Part shown: piece after piece, positions 54,822 through 63,537 of the stretch
Position numbering within the stretch: position 1 is the stretch's first letter
How the letters are laid out: each line of letters starts with the position of its first letter
Origin: Chloroflexota bacterium
GTDB lineage: Bacteria; Chloroflexota; Dehalococcoidia; UBA1151; TMED-70
Assembly (NCBI GenBank): GCA_002721875.1
Contig: PBLU01000016.1
Location: 3,886-67,422 of the forward strand
Direction of reading: 5' to 3'
Length of the DNA: 63,537 nucleotides
Notes under the pieces: generated by a model
Database searches by the model: none
What the model saw: the letters and a program-made list of their open reading frames with translations, nothing else
What the model was told of the DNA's origin: nothing
Made by a program: the position numbers and the translations under genes

Positions 54822-55754
54822 ATGAAAAGTTTTGATCAGCAATTAATTGAACTATCAAAATTAATTGGAAAAAATAAAACAGCTTTTAGTATAGGCACAT
54901 TTGATGGAGTTCATTTAGGCCATAAAATGCTATTCCAAAAGCTAGTTAATAATTGCAGGAATAAAAAGTTAAGTTCCCTAGTTATAGTTTTTGAAAAACG
55001 ACCTAGAGAAATTGTAAATAAAGGTTATTCACGACCATATTTATCCGATTTTTGTAAAAGAAAGAATAAAATCCTAGAAAATGGAATAAATTTTTTATTC
55101 CCAATGGAGTTTAATAATGAATTAAGATTTCTAAATGCAGAAGTTTTCTTAAAGAAACTTATTAGTCATGCAAACATAAAAAATATTGTTTTTAGCGAAA
55201 ATACTAGAATTGGAAACGATCAATTATTTGGGGAAAAATTAGAAGATTTATGTATCAATTTAGGAATAGAAATTTCAAACATAGAAATGACTAATAATTT
55301 TGAAAAAGTGGTTTCTTCATCAATGATTTCAAAATTTATAGAGGAAGGAGATTTTATAAATACAAATAAGTTTTTGGGTTATAACTATTCATTTGAAGGT
55401 ATTGTGATAAAAGGAGATCAGATTGGAAGAACTATAGGCTTCCCAACTGCAAATATTGAAGTAAATAAGAAAATTCAAATTCCTGGTGATGGTATTTATG
55501 CCTGCTTTGTATATATCAATGGAAAAAAATATAGAGGAGCTCTTTCAGTTGGTAATAGACCTGTAATAAAAGATGATAATTCAAGAAAAATAGAAGTGTT
55601 TATATTTGATTTTGATAAAAATATATATGATATACAGATAGAAATTTCAGTAATAAAAAAAATAAGGAATCAGGAATTTTATGATTCAGTAGATATTATG
55701 AAGACACAAATAAAAAAAGATATTATAAATATTAATGAAGTTTTAGAAAGATAG
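54822..55754 (+). CDS. ribF: Bifunctional riboflavin kinase / FAD synthetase
   Basis: RibF makes FMN and FAD. The 310-residue protein has the nucleotidyltransferase half (IGTFDGVHLGHKML, about 24-37) and the riboflavin kinase half (GRTIGFPTANIEV, about 200-212, then DGIYACFVYINGKKYRGALSVGNRP). It is 10 bp after aroF and one base before tyrS, so it is in the attenuated operon, although FAD supply has no obvious link to Tyr. No FMN riboswitch fits in the gap. Confidence 0.93.
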   Translation: MKSFDQQLIELSKLIGKNKTAFSIGTFDGVHLGHKMLFQKLVNNCRNKKLSSLVIVFEKRPREIVNKGYSRPYLSDFCKRKNKILENGINFLFPMEFNNELRFLNAEVFLKKLISHANIKNIVFSENTRIGNDQLFGEKLEDLCINLGIEISNIEMTNNFEKVVSSSMISKFIEEGDFINTNKFLGYNYSFEGIVIKGDQIGRTIGFPTANIEVNKKIQIPGDGIYACFVYINGKKYRGALSVGNRPVIKDDNSRKIEVFIFDFDKNIYDIQIEISVIKKIRNQEFYDSVDIMKTQIKKDIININEVLER

Positions 55755-55755
55755 T

Positions 55756-57051
55756 ATGAAAAATCAATTTAGTAATATAATTGAAGAATTTAATTGGAGA
55801 GGTACCCTAAAAGATTGGACAACGAGCGCAGACTCAATCTTAATAAAGGAAAAAATAACTTGTTATAACGGTTTTGATCCTACTGCAAAAAGTCTACATA
55901 TAGGTAATCTGATACCAATATTAGGCTTACAAAGATTACAAAAATATGGTCACACACCAATAGTTATAGTTGGTGGAGGAACAGGAATGATAGGAGACCC
56001 ATCAGGAAGGACTGATGAAAGAAAACTAATGAGCGAAGCCTTAATAGAAGAAAATCTATTTGGAATAAAAACTCAATTAGAAAAATTTTTAGATTTTGAA
56101 AATAAAAAAAATCCAGCTCAAATAATTAACAATGCAGAATGGTTAAATCAAATTAACCTAATTGATTTCTTGAGAGACACAGGTAAATTTTTTAACATTA
56201 ACAACATGCTTAATAAAGATTCAGTAAAAAACAGATTGTCTAGAGATGAGGGTATTTCATTCACAGAATTTAGTTATCAACTATTACAAGCATATGATTT
56301 CTTATACTTATTTGAAAATTATAACTGTAGTTTTCAAATGGGAGGCTCAGACCAATGGGGAAATATTGTAGCAGGTGTTGATCTGATAAGAAAAAAGAAT
56401 CCTCTAAATAAAAATAAGGCCCATGGTATAACCTACCCTCTATTAACTACAGCATCGGGGGAGAAATTTGGTAAAAGTATAGAAGGAGCAATCACTTTAG
56501 ATCCAAAAGTAACAATTCCATATAAGCTATTTCAATATTTTTTTAATTCTTCAGATGAAGAAGTTCTAGCTTACATAAAACTATTTACAGATATAAAACC
56601 AGAGGAATTTAAGGAACTAGAAAATGTCACATCAGAAACTCCTTATAAAAGAGAAGCACAAAAATTTCTTTCAAAAGAAATAACAAGAATCGTACATGGT
56701 GAAATCGGTATGAACAGTGCCATTAGGCAAACTGAAGGCTTAAATCAAGGTAAATGGGAACTACTAAATGAAGATGATTATTTAGATTTGTACTCCGGAT
56801 CAGAAGGAGTACCCCAACTTTCCAGAAAAAAATTATCAAAGGGAGTAAATATTCAAGATTTAGCTGTGGATTATGAACTTTGTAGTTCCTTAGGAGAAAC
56901 AAAAAGGTTAATTAATCAAGGTGGTATTTCTTTGAATGGGAAAAAAATAAATGATCCTGAAATGAAAGTATTAGAAAATGACCTTAAAGCCAATAAGGTT
57001 ATAATAATTTCAAAAGGTAAGAAAAATCATAAAATAATTAAGGTTGATTGA
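55756..57051 (+). CDS. tyrS: Tyrosyl-tRNA synthetase
   Basis: This class I enzyme charges tRNA-Tyr. The 431-residue protein has the HIGH-like HIGN (about 47-50, CYNGFDPTAKSLHIGN), QMGGSDQWGNI, and a KFGKS motif (KMSKS equivalent). The C-terminal S4 domain is visible (LGETKRLINQGGISLNGKKI, about 380-400). It is in the operon behind the Tyr attenuator, so charging of tRNA-Tyr would govern its own enzyme. It begins one base after ribF; polA follows after 34 bp. Confidence 0.96.
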   Translation: MKNQFSNIIEEFNWRGTLKDWTTSADSILIKEKITCYNGFDPTAKSLHIGNLIPILGLQRLQKYGHTPIVIVGGGTGMIGDPSGRTDERKLMSEALIEENLFGIKTQLEKFLDFENKKNPAQIINNAEWLNQINLIDFLRDTGKFFNINNMLNKDSVKNRLSRDEGISFTEFSYQLLQAYDFLYLFENYNCSFQMGGSDQWGNIVAGVDLIRKKNPLNKNKAHGITYPLLTTASGEKFGKSIEGAITLDPKVTIPYKLFQYFFNSSDEEVLAYIKLFTDIKPEEFKELENVTSETPYKREAQKFLSKEITRIVHGEIGMNSAIRQTEGLNQGKWELLNEDDYLDLYSGSEGVPQLSRKKLSKGVNIQDLAVDYELCSSLGETKRLINQGGISLNGKKINDPEMKVLENDLKANKVIIISKGKKNHKIIKVD

Positions 57052-57085
57052 GACTAATTTACTAATTACCATTAGTATCTAATAA

Positions 57086-59851
57086 ATGGTAACAAAAAAA
57101 GAAAAGCTGTTAATTGTAGACGGCCATGCGATGGTTTTTAGAGCATGGTTCTCTATACCTGAAAGACTAAATAGCAAAAAAATAGATACTAGAGGTGCAT
57201 TTGGTTTTATTAATACCCTAATTAAATCAATAAGAGAAAATAATATTACTCATGTAGCTGTTTGCTTTGACACTAAGGCAGCGACTTTTAGAGACGAAAT
57301 ATTCCCTGAATATAAAGCCCAAAGGCCTCCAGTAGATCCAGATCTTCATAAACAAATACCCATCGCAAAAGAATTACTGGAATCTTTAGATATTCCAGTT
57401 TTTGAAAAGGATGGATTTGAAGCAGATGATTTGGTAGGTACCATAAGTAATATCGCAAATTCAAAAAATATAAATTGTTTGATACTTACAGGAGATGCTG
57501 ATCAACTACAATTAGTCAATAAAAAAACTAATGTACTAATGTATTCAGGATTTGGAGATATAAGAATATATGATGAAAAAAAAGTTCAAGAAAGATATGA
57601 TGGACTTGGGCCTGAATATATTGCTGAAATAAAAGCACTTGAAGGAGACCCATCAGATAATATACCTGGTGTACCAGGTATTGGTAAAAAGGCAGCAAGA
57701 GCTTTACTCTCTGAATTTGGACATTTTGATTCTTTGTTTCAAAATATAGAAAAAATATCTAATCTCAGCATAAGAGGTTCCAAAAGAATACAAAATATAG
57801 TATCTGAAAATATTGAAATAGCCAAAAAAGGCTTAAGTCTTACTCAAATAATTCGAGACGTTGAAATTGATTTCTCAATTATTAATTGTGAATTTACAAA
57901 TCATAATACTGAAAAGATAAGAAAAGCTTTTGAGCATTATGAATTAAGAAATAGTTTTAATAACCTTAAACGATTGATTGAATTCCCAGAAGAAGTACAA
58001 CTTCAAATTAAAGTTGATTCTGACAACAAGGACATACCAAGTGAACAACTAGTGCTAATAAATGACCAAAACTCATTTAATATAATGATAAATGATTTGA
58101 AAAATTCTGATCATTTTTCTTTTGATACAGAAACTACTGGATTAAGAACTCTTGAAGATGAAATTATAGGTATTTCGTTTTGTAGTTCAGAAAATAAATC
58201 ATACTATCTAGTTATTAAACACGATAATATTGATATAAGTTTTAACGACAATAATTTTGAAATAATTAAATCGTTGTTTGAAAATCCAAAAATATCAAAA
58301 TCTGCTCATAATGCTAATTTTGATATTATGGTCCTAAAAAATTTTGGAATAGAAGTAGAAAATCTAAATTTTGATACTGTTATTGCAGCATCATTATGTG
58401 GAAGAAAAAGATTAGGATTAAAAAACTTATCATCTGAGATCTTACAGATAAATATGACTAGGATAGAAGAGCTAATTGGCTCAGGAAAGAACCAAAAAAC
58501 TCTTAATCAAGCAGATATATCTAATGTTTACAAGTATGCTGCTGCAGATTCATTAATTACTTATAAGCTTAGAAATTTTTTTATGGAAGAGTTAAAAAAA
58601 TTTGATCAAGAAAATTTATTTTACAATGTAGAAATTCCTTTGATTAAAGAAATTATAAATATGCAATTTAATGGATTCTTAATTGATTCTGAAAAATTAA
58701 TAAGTATGTCTAATAAGCTAGAAATGGAACTAAGTGAGCTAGATCAAGGCATTCATAATATTTATCCAGAGAAAGACTTTAATCTAAATTCAGGGAAACA
58801 AGTCGCAGACATACTAATAAATGAATTAGGTGCTCCAACAATCAAAAAAACGAAAACAGGAATATCAGTAGATGCGGATGTACTTGAAACATATTCTAAA
58901 AATAGAGAATTAGACGAAAGGGTAACGCAAATATCTTCTGGTATCCTAAGATATAGGGAATTATCTAAAATCAAATCTACTTACGTAGACTCTCTGCCTA
59001 ATTTAGTAAATAAAAAAACAAAACGTATTCATACAACCTTCAATCAACTGGGGACTTCAACTGGGAGATTATCAAGCCAAAACCCAAATGTTCAAAATAT
59101 TCCTGTAAGGTCAGACATTGGAAGGGAAGTAAGATCTGCATTCATAGCAGATAAAAAAAAGAATTTTCAAATGTTATCAGTAGATTACTCTCAGATAGAA
59201 TTAAGGGTTTTGGCACATCTTTCAAAAGAAGAGAACTTAATAAAGGCTTTTGTTAACGGTGAAGATATACACAATTCTACGGCTAAACTTATGTATTCTA
59301 CAGAAGAAGTTTCTTCAGAACAAAGAAGAATAGCAAAAATTCTAAATTTTGGAGTATTATACGGTTTAGGGCCACACGGAGTTTCTCAACAAACTGACCT
59401 AACAAGACAACAGGGAAAAGAGTTTATTGATTTATACTTTGGAAAATATCCAGGAATTAAGGATTTTCAAAAACAACAAATTAACTCATCAAAATCAAGT
59501 GGATACTCTGAAACTTTGCTTGGTAGGAGAAGATACTTAGATGATATTAATTCTCCAAATGCCAGAACTAGAGGATTTGCCGAAAGAATTGCAATAAATA
59601 TGCCTATTCAAGGGACTGCAGCAGAAATAATAAAAATTGCAATGATAAATTTAGGAAATGAAATAAGAAATAATCTTATGAAATCTAAAATGCTAATTCA
59701 GGTGCATGATGAACTTATATTCGAGGTAGGTCCAGGAGAGCTGATGGAGCTAAGTATGATGATTAATGAAATAATGCCAAATGCAATTAAATTAGATGTA
59801 CCTGTACTTGTAGATATAAAAACTGGTGACAGTTGGGGCAAATTAGAATAA
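57086..59851 (+). CDS. polA: DNA polymerase I
   Basis: PolA fills gaps and removes RNA primers. The 921-residue protein has all three domains: the 5' nuclease (about 1-300; DGHAMVFRAWF, GDADQLQLV, IPGVPGIGKKAARALL), a 3'-5' exonuclease with intact acids (FDTETTGL; ADSLITYKL), and the polymerase with motif A DYSQIELRVLAHLS, motif B RRIAKILNFGVLYG and motif C QVHDELIFEV. It is the last gene of the aroF-ribF-tyrS group, though the 34-bp gap allows a separate promoter. tRNA-Ser(TGA) follows. Confidence 0.96.
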   Translation: MVTKKEKLLIVDGHAMVFRAWFSIPERLNSKKIDTRGAFGFINTLIKSIRENNITHVAVCFDTKAATFRDEIFPEYKAQRPPVDPDLHKQIPIAKELLESLDIPVFEKDGFEADDLVGTISNIANSKNINCLILTGDADQLQLVNKKTNVLMYSGFGDIRIYDEKKVQERYDGLGPEYIAEIKALEGDPSDNIPGVPGIGKKAARALLSEFGHFDSLFQNIEKISNLSIRGSKRIQNIVSENIEIAKKGLSLTQIIRDVEIDFSIINCEFTNHNTEKIRKAFEHYELRNSFNNLKRLIEFPEEVQLQIKVDSDNKDIPSEQLVLINDQNSFNIMINDLKNSDHFSFDTETTGLRTLEDEIIGISFCSSENKSYYLVIKHDNIDISFNDNNFEIIKSLFENPKISKSAHNANFDIMVLKNFGIEVENLNFDTVIAASLCGRKRLGLKNLSSEILQINMTRIEELIGSGKNQKTLNQADISNVYKYAAADSLITYKLRNFFMEELKKFDQENLFYNVEIPLIKEIINMQFNGFLIDSEKLISMSNKLEMELSELDQGIHNIYPEKDFNLNSGKQVADILINELGAPTIKKTKTGISVDADVLETYSKNRELDERVTQISSGILRYRELSKIKSTYVDSLPNLVNKKTKRIHTTFNQLGTSTGRLSSQNPNVQNIPVRSDIGREVRSAFIADKKKNFQMLSVDYSQIELRVLAHLSKEENLIKAFVNGEDIHNSTAKLMYSTEEVSSEQRRIAKILNFGVLYGLGPHGVSQQTDLTRQQGKEFIDLYFGKYPGIKDFQKQQINSSKSSGYSETLLGRRRYLDDINSPNARTRGFAERIAINMPIQGTAAEIIKIAMINLGNEIRNNLMKSKMLIQVHDELIFEVGPGELMELSMMINEIMPNAIKLDVPVLVDIKTGDSWGKLE

Positions 59852-59889
59852 TTTTCTTATATAATAAAAGTTGTCTGTTTTCGTTTTTT

Positions 59890-59979
59890 GGAGGGGTGGC
59901 TGAGTGGTTGAAAGCGTCTGTCTTGAAAACAGGAGTATCCGTAAGGGTACCGCAGGTTCGAATCCTGTCCCCTCCGCCA
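59890..59979 (+). tRNA. tRNA-Ser (anticodon TGA)
   Basis: The 90-nt tRNA has acceptor strands GGAGGGG and CCCCTCC, anticodon TGA in a CTGTC/ACAG-type stem (Ser, UCA/UCG codons), a long variable arm, GGTTCGAATCC in the T arm, and an encoded CCA at 59977-59979. It differs from the tRNA-Ser(GGA) of this window in anticodon and acceptor stem but shares the T arm. Confidence 0.97.
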
Positions 59980-60004
59980 TTAATTTAAGAATTAAGAATC
60001 TACT

Positions 60005-61798
60005 TTATTCTGTCTCTAAAAGCCATGAATCTTCAAGCGACTCAATTTGATTGTTTATATTTTCATATTCTTCAGAGAGTAAATTAAGTTTTTCATAATC
60101 TGAAATATTTTCATTTGCAGATAATTTTTTTTCTAAATCTTTTTTTTCTACAGTAAGTCTTTTTATTTTATTTTCCAAATTTCTGATTTTTTTTCTATCG
60201 TTATTATTTTTATTTTTGGAATTTTCTTTATTTTTTTTATCATTACTTAGTGAAGATCTATACTCATCAAGATCTCCTAAAAAATTGTTTACTTTGCCAT
60301 TTTTGACCATTACTAGATGGTCAGCTACATTCTCTACAAGTTTAGAATCATGGCTTACAAGAATAACGCATCCTTCAAAGTCATTTAGTGCATTAATAAG
60401 AGAAGTTCTTGAGTCAATATCAAGATGATTTGTGGGTTCATCAAGTAATAAAATATTGGGGCAATCATAACTAATCAAACAAAGAATGAGTCTTGTTTTT
60501 TCTCCTCCAGATAATTTATGTATTTTAGTTTCAGATTTTGTTTTATCAAATCCAAATTTACCTAACACACTTCTTATTTTCAAGTCATCTTCATTTTTTA
60601 ATTTATCAGATAATACTTCAAATGGAGTTAATTCTAATTCTAGCTCTTCAGACAAATGCTGAGCAAAATAGCCAATCTTTATATTTCTGTTCTTTAAGAT
60701 AGTTCCTTTCATTGGCTTAATTATTCCTGAAATCAATTTAATTAAAGTAGATTTCCCATTCCCATTAGCACCTAATAAAGCTATTCTGCTATCATTTGAT
60801 ATGCTAAGGTTTATCCCTTTAAGTACTGGGGTATTTGTTTCGTATCCAACATCAACCTCGTTCAAAACAATCATTGAAGTACCAAGATTTTTTGGTTTAG
60901 GAAAAGAAAACTTAATAGATCTATCAGTAATAACTGCATCAACAAAATCCATTTTTTCTAATGATTTCAATCTACTTTGTGCCTGCTTTGCTTTACTAGC
61001 TTTAGAACCAAATCGATTTACAAATTTTAGAACATTTTTCTTATATGCTTCCTGTTTTTCAAATAATAATTGTTGACTTATTTTTTTTTGAGCATATTGT
61101 TTTTCAAACTGATCATAATTTCCTGTATATAAGTTTAGTTTTAACTGGTCAATATGAATAATATGAGACACTGTTTTATTTAAGGTTTCTCTATCATGAC
61201 TAATTAATATAAAGGAATTTTTATAATTTACTAAAAAATTCTCCAACCAAGAGTTAGATTCAAAATCTAAGTGATTTGTAGGTTCGTCAAGTAATAATAG
61301 ATCAGGTTCATTGAACAAAGCTGCTGCAAGCCCTACTCTCATTCTCCATCCACCTGAAAAGTCACTTAGAGGCTTTAATTGATCTGTTTTATTAAAACCA
61401 AGACCAGAAAGTATAGCTGAAGCTCTCCAATCAGAGTCGTATGCATTAATTTCATCCAACTTATTAAGAATAAAAGATATTCTATTAGGATTTTCAGAAG
61501 TCTCTAATTCTTTAAGTAAATTTTGTTCAGTAATTCTACTTGATAGTACAAAATCTAATAAACTCAATTCAACTTTTTGTATTTCCTGCTCTAAGATACC
61601 AATTGTCCTGTTAGACTTTAAATTAATTTTTCCTTCTTCTAAGGATAAATTTTTAGTTATTAAGTTAAATAAAGTTGATTTACCGATACCATTTGATCCA
61701 ACTAGTCCTATATGATAATTTTCAGGAATTTGTAACGAGGTGTTTTCAAATAATTTTCTCTTGGAGATAGAGTATGAAATATTTTTGAATTCAAGCAT
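60005..61798 (-). CDS. ABC-F family ATPase (translation/ribosome factor)
   Basis: The 597-residue protein has two nucleotide-binding domains without membrane helices: Walker A GSNGIGKST (about 35-43) and GANGNGKST (about 345-353), signatures LSGGE-like FSGGWRMRVGLAAAL and LSGGEKTRLIL, and Walker B LLLLDEPTNHLD twice. The linker and a C-terminal coiled coil rich in Lys, Asn and Glu (about 515-595) fit ABC-F proteins (EttA, Uup, YfmR types), which act on ribosomes. It follows a 33-residue membrane-protein ORF by 25 bp. The exact subfamily is not clear. Confidence 0.92.
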   Translation of the reverse strand: MLEFKNISYSISKRKLFENTSLQIPENYHIGLVGSNGIGKSTLFNLITKNLSLEEGKINLKSNRTIGILEQEIQKVELSLLDFVLSSRITEQNLLKELETSENPNRISFILNKLDEINAYDSDWRASAILSGLGFNKTDQLKPLSDFSGGWRMRVGLAAALFNEPDLLLLDEPTNHLDFESNSWLENFLVNYKNSFILISHDRETLNKTVSHIIHIDQLKLNLYTGNYDQFEKQYAQKKISQQLLFEKQEAYKKNVLKFVNRFGSKASKAKQAQSRLKSLEKMDFVDAVITDRSIKFSFPKPKNLGTSMIVLNEVDVGYETNTPVLKGINLSISNDSRIALLGANGNGKSTLIKLISGIIKPMKGTILKNRNIKIGYFAQHLSEELELELTPFEVLSDKLKNEDDLKIRSVLGKFGFDKTKSETKIHKLSGGEKTRLILCLISYDCPNILLLDEPTNHLDIDSRTSLINALNDFEGCVILVSHDSKLVENVADHLVMVKNGKVNNFLGDLDEYRSSLSNDKKNKENSKNKNNNDRKKIRNLENKIKRLTVEKKDLEKKLSANENISDYEKLNLLSEEYENINNQIESLEDSWLLETE

Positions 61799-61823
61799 AA
61801 AAAAGATTAAAAAAAATAAAAAA

Positions 61824-61925
61824 TTATTTTTCTCTTTTAGCTAAGTAATTATTTATTAATTGCAAGACTACAAGCCAAGCTGCTGTTGACCCAAAAACAA
61901 TTATCAAAGCCCACAATGCTTCCAT
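61824..61925 (-). CDS. 33-residue single-helix membrane protein, unknown
   Basis: A short ORF on the minus strand (ATG at 61925, TAA at 61824-61826) has a strong GAGGAGA ribosome-binding site at 5 nt, absent from most chance frames. The product has one membrane helix (about 4-26) and a basic tail, NNYLAKREK. It precedes the ABC-F gene by 25 bp on the same strand. No family was recognised; size and shape recall small accessory subunits of membrane complexes, but nothing else supports this. Confidence 0.6.
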   Translation of the reverse strand: MEALWALIIVFGSTAAWLVVLQLINNYLAKREK

Positions 61926-62075
61926 TTTAATCTCCTCATTATTCTTGAACTAATATACTAATTATATGACAAAGATCTAAAAAAAATTAGAAACTAACCC
62001 AAAAAACTATTATGAAATACATAATAATAGGATTTAATTACTTTGTCAGTTATTAAAATTGTAAGAATTTCATTA
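61926..62075. other. 150-bp divergent gap between the ABC-F unit and sucC
   Basis: Very AT-rich. It holds the ribosome-binding site of the small membrane ORF (minus strand) and the presumed sucC promoter. No convincing consensus promoter pair or further ORF was seen. Confidence 0.5.
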
Positions 62076-63251
62076 ATGAATTTACACGAATATCAATCTA
62101 GAAACTTATTAAATCACTACAATGTTTTATTCCCCTTAGGAAAAGTTGGATCATCTCCAGAAGAAATATATGATATTTCTGAGGAATTCTTTGGAAAAGT
62201 GGTTGTAAAGGCACAAATCCATTCTGGTGGAAGAGGTAAAGCCGGTGGCGTAAAGTTATGTAATACAAGTGAGGAAGCAAAAGTTTTTGCTAAGCAAATT
62301 TTAGGTAAAAAGATTGTAACGAATCAAACTGATTCAGATGGAGTCATTGTAGAAAAATTACTAGTTACTGAAATAACAGATATTCAAAAAGAATTTTATT
62401 TATCGATAATAATTGATCCTGATTTTGAAAGTCCAGTTCTTATACTCTCATCAGAAGGTGGAATGGATATAGAAACTGTAGCTGAAGAGACCCCAGAAAA
62501 AATCATAAAGTTACAGTTTGACTCAATATTGGGAACTAAACCATACGAATTAAGAAAAACTATAAGATCACTAAATCTTCCTAAAGAGTCACAGAGTGAC
62601 TTCATAAACTTAATCTTAAACTTATATAAAGCATTCCTTGAAACAGATAGTACACTCATAGAAATCAATCCTCTTGTTTTAGACAATAAAAATAAACTTA
62701 TCCCATTAGATTGTAAGATAAATATTGATGATGATAGCTTTTTTAGACAAAAAGAAATTTTTAAACTACGAGATAAGAACCAAGAAAATCCAATTGAAAC
62801 AAGAGCAAAGGATTTTGATCTAGCATATGTCAAATTAGATCAAGGAAATGTAGGATGTTTGGTGAATGGAGCTGGGTTAGCAATGGCAACTATGGATGTA
62901 ACCACTAAGTCTGGATGCTTCCCTGCAAATTTTCTTGATGTTGGTGGATCTACAGATAAGGAAAAAATCAAAGAAGCTTTTAGAATCCTGGTTTCAGACA
63001 AAAATGTTAAGTTTTTACTGGTAAATTTATTTGCAGGAATTGCCAGAGCTGACCTAATAGCAGAAGGAATCGTTGAAGCAGCTAAAGAAGCTTCGTTTAA
63101 TCTCCCTATAATTGTATCAATGAGAGGTACTAATTCTGAAAAAGGTTTTTCTATTCTTAAGAATTCTACTTTAGATATACATATCGCAAAAAATTTAGGT
63201 AATGCCGCCGAACTTCTTACTAATTTAAGCAAGGATAGTATTAACAAATGA
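62076..63251 (+). CDS. sucC: Succinyl-CoA ligase (ADP-forming) beta subunit
   Basis: SucC with SucD interconverts succinyl-CoA and succinate with substrate-level phosphorylation in the citric acid cycle. The 391-residue protein begins MNLHEYQSRNLL, the standard start, and shows VVKAQIHSGGRGKAGGV (ATP-grasp), EINPLV, and VGCLVNGAGLAMATMD with NFLDVGGS. A frame start at TTG 62043 is also possible but would add 11 unusual residues. The sucD start overlaps its stop (ATGA). No strong ribosome-binding site is visible. Confidence 0.95.
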   Translation: MNLHEYQSRNLLNHYNVLFPLGKVGSSPEEIYDISEEFFGKVVVKAQIHSGGRGKAGGVKLCNTSEEAKVFAKQILGKKIVTNQTDSDGVIVEKLLVTEITDIQKEFYLSIIIDPDFESPVLILSSEGGMDIETVAEETPEKIIKLQFDSILGTKPYELRKTIRSLNLPKESQSDFINLILNLYKAFLETDSTLIEINPLVLDNKNKLIPLDCKINIDDDSFFRQKEIFKLRDKNQENPIETRAKDFDLAYVKLDQGNVGCLVNGAGLAMATMDVTTKSGCFPANFLDVGGSTDKEKIKEAFRILVSDKNVKFLLVNLFAGIARADLIAEGIVEAAKEASFNLPIIVSMRGTNSEKGFSILKNSTLDIHIAKNLGNAAELLTNLSKDSINK

Positions 63252-63537
63252 AATTAGATAAAAATACAAAGGTTCTAATTCAAGGTCTAGGAAAGGATGG
63301 TACCTTTCAAGCTCGAAGATCGATTGAGTATGGAACTAATGTTGTTGCTTGTGTGCATCCCAAAAGAGAGGGAACCTTGTTTGATGAAAATATTCCTTAT
63401 TTTGAAACAGTTAAGGATGCAGTAAGTAAAACAAACGCAAATGTCGGAGTCATCTATGTTCCTGCTGCTTTTGCTATGGATGCAATAATTGAACAAATAG
63501 ATGCAAAATTAGAAATAGTTGTTTGTATTACTGAAGG
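63248..63537 (+). CDS. sucD: Succinyl-CoA ligase alpha subunit (partial, cut by window end)
   Basis: The ATG at 63248 overlaps the sucC stop. The 96 codons inside the window encode the CoA-binding Rossmann start: [34 protein letters not shown] and [31 protein letters not shown], the usual SucD pattern. The catalytic His and the rest of the gene lie beyond the window. Confidence 0.93.
   Translation, partial: [96 protein letters not shown]

Overview
The window is a gene-dense, AT-rich (roughly 30% GC by eye) stretch of a bacterial chromosome. It holds about 60 protein genes, two tRNA-Ser genes and short intergenic gaps. There are no rRNAs, CRISPR arrays, insertion sequences or phage genes. The mixture of genes (FdxA-type 7Fe ferredoxin, fused AccD-AccA carboxyltransferase, AroH chorismate mutase, CtaA/CtaB heme A synthesis, an oligopeptide-type ABC importer whose binding protein has an Ala/Pro/Lys linker, and an enolase-superfamily sugar-acid dehydratase paired with an HpcH/HpaI aldolase) suggests a free-living, aerobic, marine Chloroflexota with a streamlined genome (Dehalococcoidia/SAR202-like). 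This placement is an inference from protein flavour and gene content; no phylogeny was run.

Layout: (1) 1-6.3 kb: the end of purA, then a leftward operon rpsO-pnp-dapB-asd-dapA-yvcK. (2) 6.3-9.3 kb: a collagen-like lipoprotein gene facing a leftward GlmU-like acetyltransferase and CNNM/CorC protein. (3) 9.4-14 kb: tRNA-Ser(GGA), topA, a Xer recombinase, efp and a formyltransferase. (4) 14-20.5 kb: leftward tig-clpP-clpX, aspS and an Lrp regulator, then an IscA-like protein with a Cys/Gly tail and a ferredoxin. (5) 20.5-27 kb: a heterodimeric ABC exporter, rimI and ruvCAB. (6) 27-34.4 kb: fabD-nusB-acpP-rnj-ftsK-accDA. (7) 34.4-36.8 kb: a HAD phosphatase and thiG-tenI/thiE-thiS. (8) 36.8-44.5 kb: an ABC importer operon with a cupredoxin-like lipoprotein, facing the dehydratase-aldolase pair. 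(9) 44.5-48.6 kb: tsaD, ctaA (frameshifted)-ctaB and infC-rpmI-rplT. (10) 48.8-53.6 kb: ftsH, a metallo-beta-lactamase-fold protein, a CPBP protease, trpA, aroH and a small membrane protein. (11) 53.6-60 kb: a Tyr-rich leader peptide with an attenuator, then aroF-ribF-tyrS-polA and tRNA-Ser(TGA). (12) 60-63.5 kb: an ABC-F ATPase with a 33-residue membrane protein in front, and sucC-sucD (cut by the window end).

The most notable signal is at 53.6-53.75 kb: a 17-codon ORF with five Tyr codons, a mutually exclusive antiterminator and terminator, then DAHP synthase with tyrosyl-tRNA synthetase in the same transcription unit. This looks like ribosome-mediated attenuation sensing Tyr-tRNA charging. 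Other points of interest are an infC gene whose only plausible start is AUA behind a perfect Shine-Dalgarno site, a one-base frame break in an A9 run at the start of ctaA, a collagen-like lipoprotein, an IscA-fold protein whose ligands appear moved into a Gly/Cys tail, near-perfect 45-bp repeats in ftsK, and several proteins with altered key residues (EF-P loop, TrpA, cupredoxin).
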